NCBI GenBank assembly: GCA_937915725.1
Contig: CALGGV010000126.1
Coordinates: 1-12,326, forward strand
DNA length: 12,326 nucleotides
Direction: 5' to 3'
Source of the DNA: an uncultured Selenomonadales bacterium
Lineage (GTDB): Bacteria > Bacillota > Negativicutes > Selenomonadales > Selenomonadaceae
Part shown: in pieces, positions 11,770 to 12,326 of the stretch
Position numbering within the stretch: position 1 is the first letter of the stretch
Layout: each line of letters begins with the position of its first letter
The notes under the pieces: model-generated
The model's database searches: none
The model's input: only the letters and a program-made list of their open reading frames with translations
What the model was told of the DNA's origin: nothing
Program-made: the position numbers and the translations under genes

Positions 11770-12126
11770 TTATTTTGATTTTAATTTATTTATAGCTGAA
11801 GTCAACATTTTGCCAATTTCCATTAATAATTCAAAAGCAGTTACAGTATTATCACTAGTAAAATATCCAATATTCATACAAATACTAAGTTGAGTTTCCA
11901 ATTCAAAACAAGAACCGCGCGCAATATTTAAAAAGTAAATATATTCCTTCGTCGAATCGCGTCCTTGTCCTTCAGCAATATTTGAAGGTATTGAAACAAC
12001 GGCTCGCCTCATTTGGTCTGAAAGTGCGTAAGTTTCTTCTTTAGGCAAAAGTTTTACTAATTTATAAATTTCAGAGGCTAACTCCATAGATTTTTGCCAA
12101 AAGGGCAGTTCTTTATAATTCTTCAT
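11770..12126 (-). CDS. Four-helix bundle protein (23S rRNA intervening-sequence / S23 family)
   Basis: A 118-residue protein with the hallmarks of the four-helix-bundle family named after ORFs in 23S rRNA intervening sequences: LPFWQKSMELASEIYKLV near the N terminus, LSDQMRRAVVSIPSNIAEGQ in the middle, then EYIYFLNIARGSCFELETQL. Length is typical (about 115-125). The molecular function is unknown; relatives include the Avd accessory protein of diversity-generating retroelements, but no reverse transcriptase or variable repeat is present here. It splits hyaA from hyaB and is bracketed by heptamer arrays in opposite orientation and a GTCCTTATGA direct repeat (11752-11761, 12155-12164), so it looks inserted. 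Its ATG lies 25 bases after the hyaA stop. The only ribosome site is AAGGG (12139-12135), eight bases upstream, supplied by the heptamer array. Confidence 0.88.
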   Translation of the reverse strand: MKNYKELPFWQKSMELASEIYKLVKLLPKEETYALSDQMRRAVVSIPSNIAEGQGRDSTKEYIYFLNIARGSCFELETQLSICMNIGYFTSDNTVTAFELLMEIGKMLTSAINKLKSK

Positions 12127-12128
12127 AT

Positions 12129-12163
12129 CCTTAGCCCTTAGTCCTTAATCCTTAGTCCTTATG
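12129..12163. repeat. Heptamer array 4, upstream flank of the four-helix-bundle gene
   Basis: Five units on the plus strand: CCTTAGC, CCTTAGT, CCTTAAT, CCTTAGT, CCTTATG. It is the reverse orientation of arrays 1-3. In the transcript it reads AAGGACT-like units, which resemble a Shine-Dalgarno sequence. It contains the hyaA stop codon. Confidence 0.8.
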
Positions 12164-12326
12164 ATCTTCCTCTTCAAGCAAGTTATCCCTGCTGTTACGC
12201 TGAATAATACTAGCCACAGCGTGCGCACCAACGCCCGCCGCCGTCAAAACGCCTAATCCTACACCGATTTTATCTGCATCGCCAATTTTGCCATATTGCG
12301 GAAGTCTTGCAGAAAATGGAGCCTCG
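12152..12326 (-). CDS. hyaA: NiFe-hydrogenase small subunit, C-terminal fragment (5' end outside window)
   Basis: The last 57 codons plus stop of a frame open to the right edge. The product includes QYGKIGDADKIGVGLG, a hydrophobic segment VLTAAGVGAHAVASII, and a charged tail ending EEEDHKD. This is the C-terminal membrane-anchor tail of HyaA/HydA-type small subunits, which carry FeS clusters and pass electrons to the cytochrome; the cluster-binding part lies outside the window. The identification rests on this tail and on the hyaB-hyaC genes downstream. The final Lys-Asp and TAA stop are read from the first heptamer units (AAGGACTAAGG), so the original C terminus may have been altered by the repeat. 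Confidence 0.85.
   Translation of the reverse strand, partial: EAPFSARLPQYGKIGDADKIGVGLGVLTAAGVGAHAVASIIQRNSRDNLLEEEDHKD

Noticed and set aside
11770..12126. Avd component of a diversity-generating retroelement
   Set aside because: The fold family is shared, but there is no reverse transcriptase, template repeat or variable repeat anywhere in the window.

Overview
The window is AT-rich bacterial DNA, most likely from an anaerobic, flagellated member of the Bacillota; a Negativicutes (Selenomonas-like) source is my guess, not a demonstrated assignment. The grounds are the LL-diaminopimelate aminotransferase, strong AGGAGG-type ribosome sites, TTG starts, a FliS-domain gene beside a chemoreceptor, and a membrane-bound NiFe uptake hydrogenase with a b-type cytochrome. 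Apart from the truncated dapL at the left edge and the small ORFs described below, every gene is on the minus strand.

Layout from left to right: the 3' part of dapL (+, 1-498); a bidirectional terminator; corA (Mg/Co channel) and miaB (tRNA methylthiotransferase), a minus-strand pair read from a promoter at 3045-3073; a roughly 1-kb array of three tandem cassettes (3088-4113); a methyl-accepting chemotaxis protein; a FliS domain fused to about 300 unrecognised residues; an Orn/Lys/Arg decarboxylase-family enzyme; an intergenic region with heptamer repeats; and a hydrogenase operon hyaA (partial), an inserted four-helix-bundle gene, hyaB and hyaC.

The most striking feature is the 3088-4113 array. 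Each cassette carries, on the plus strand, a sigma70-like promoter, a 5'-terminal hairpin (GTTACC/GGTAAC), a strong Shine-Dalgarno site, a 32-33 codon ORF for a cationic amphipathic helix, and a strong Rho-independent terminator. Beyond that terminator, in all three copies, lies a near-consensus extended -10 promoter pointing back on the minus strand, followed by a possible minus-strand terminator just after the ORF. The mRNA 5' end (GTTACCGC) is also complementary to the last codons of its own ORF (GCGGTAAC). This is the architecture of a type I toxin-antitoxin locus (toxin mRNA, long-distance 5'-3' pairing, convergent antisense RNA), but I do not recognise the peptide family. Copy 1 is decayed: a one-base frameshift, a promoter deletion and a weakened ribosome site. 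Copies 2 and 3 look intact.

A second theme is a degenerate heptamer, TAAGGRY on one strand and RYCCTTA on the other, in short tandem arrays at 8708-8742, 8792-8847, 11708-11742 (with an inverted half at 11748-11775) and 12129-12163. One array lies inside the 5' coding region of the decarboxylase, between two copies of a 21-bp direct repeat. Two arrays in opposite orientation bracket the four-helix-bundle gene that separates the hydrogenase small- and large-subunit genes, and one of them supplies the hyaA stop codon.

Functionally the window combines lysine/peptidoglycan-precursor synthesis (dapL), divalent metal uptake, tRNA modification, motility and chemotaxis, a basic-amino-acid decarboxylase (polyamine metabolism) and H2 oxidation into the quinone pool. 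All functions are read from motifs; no database search was possible.
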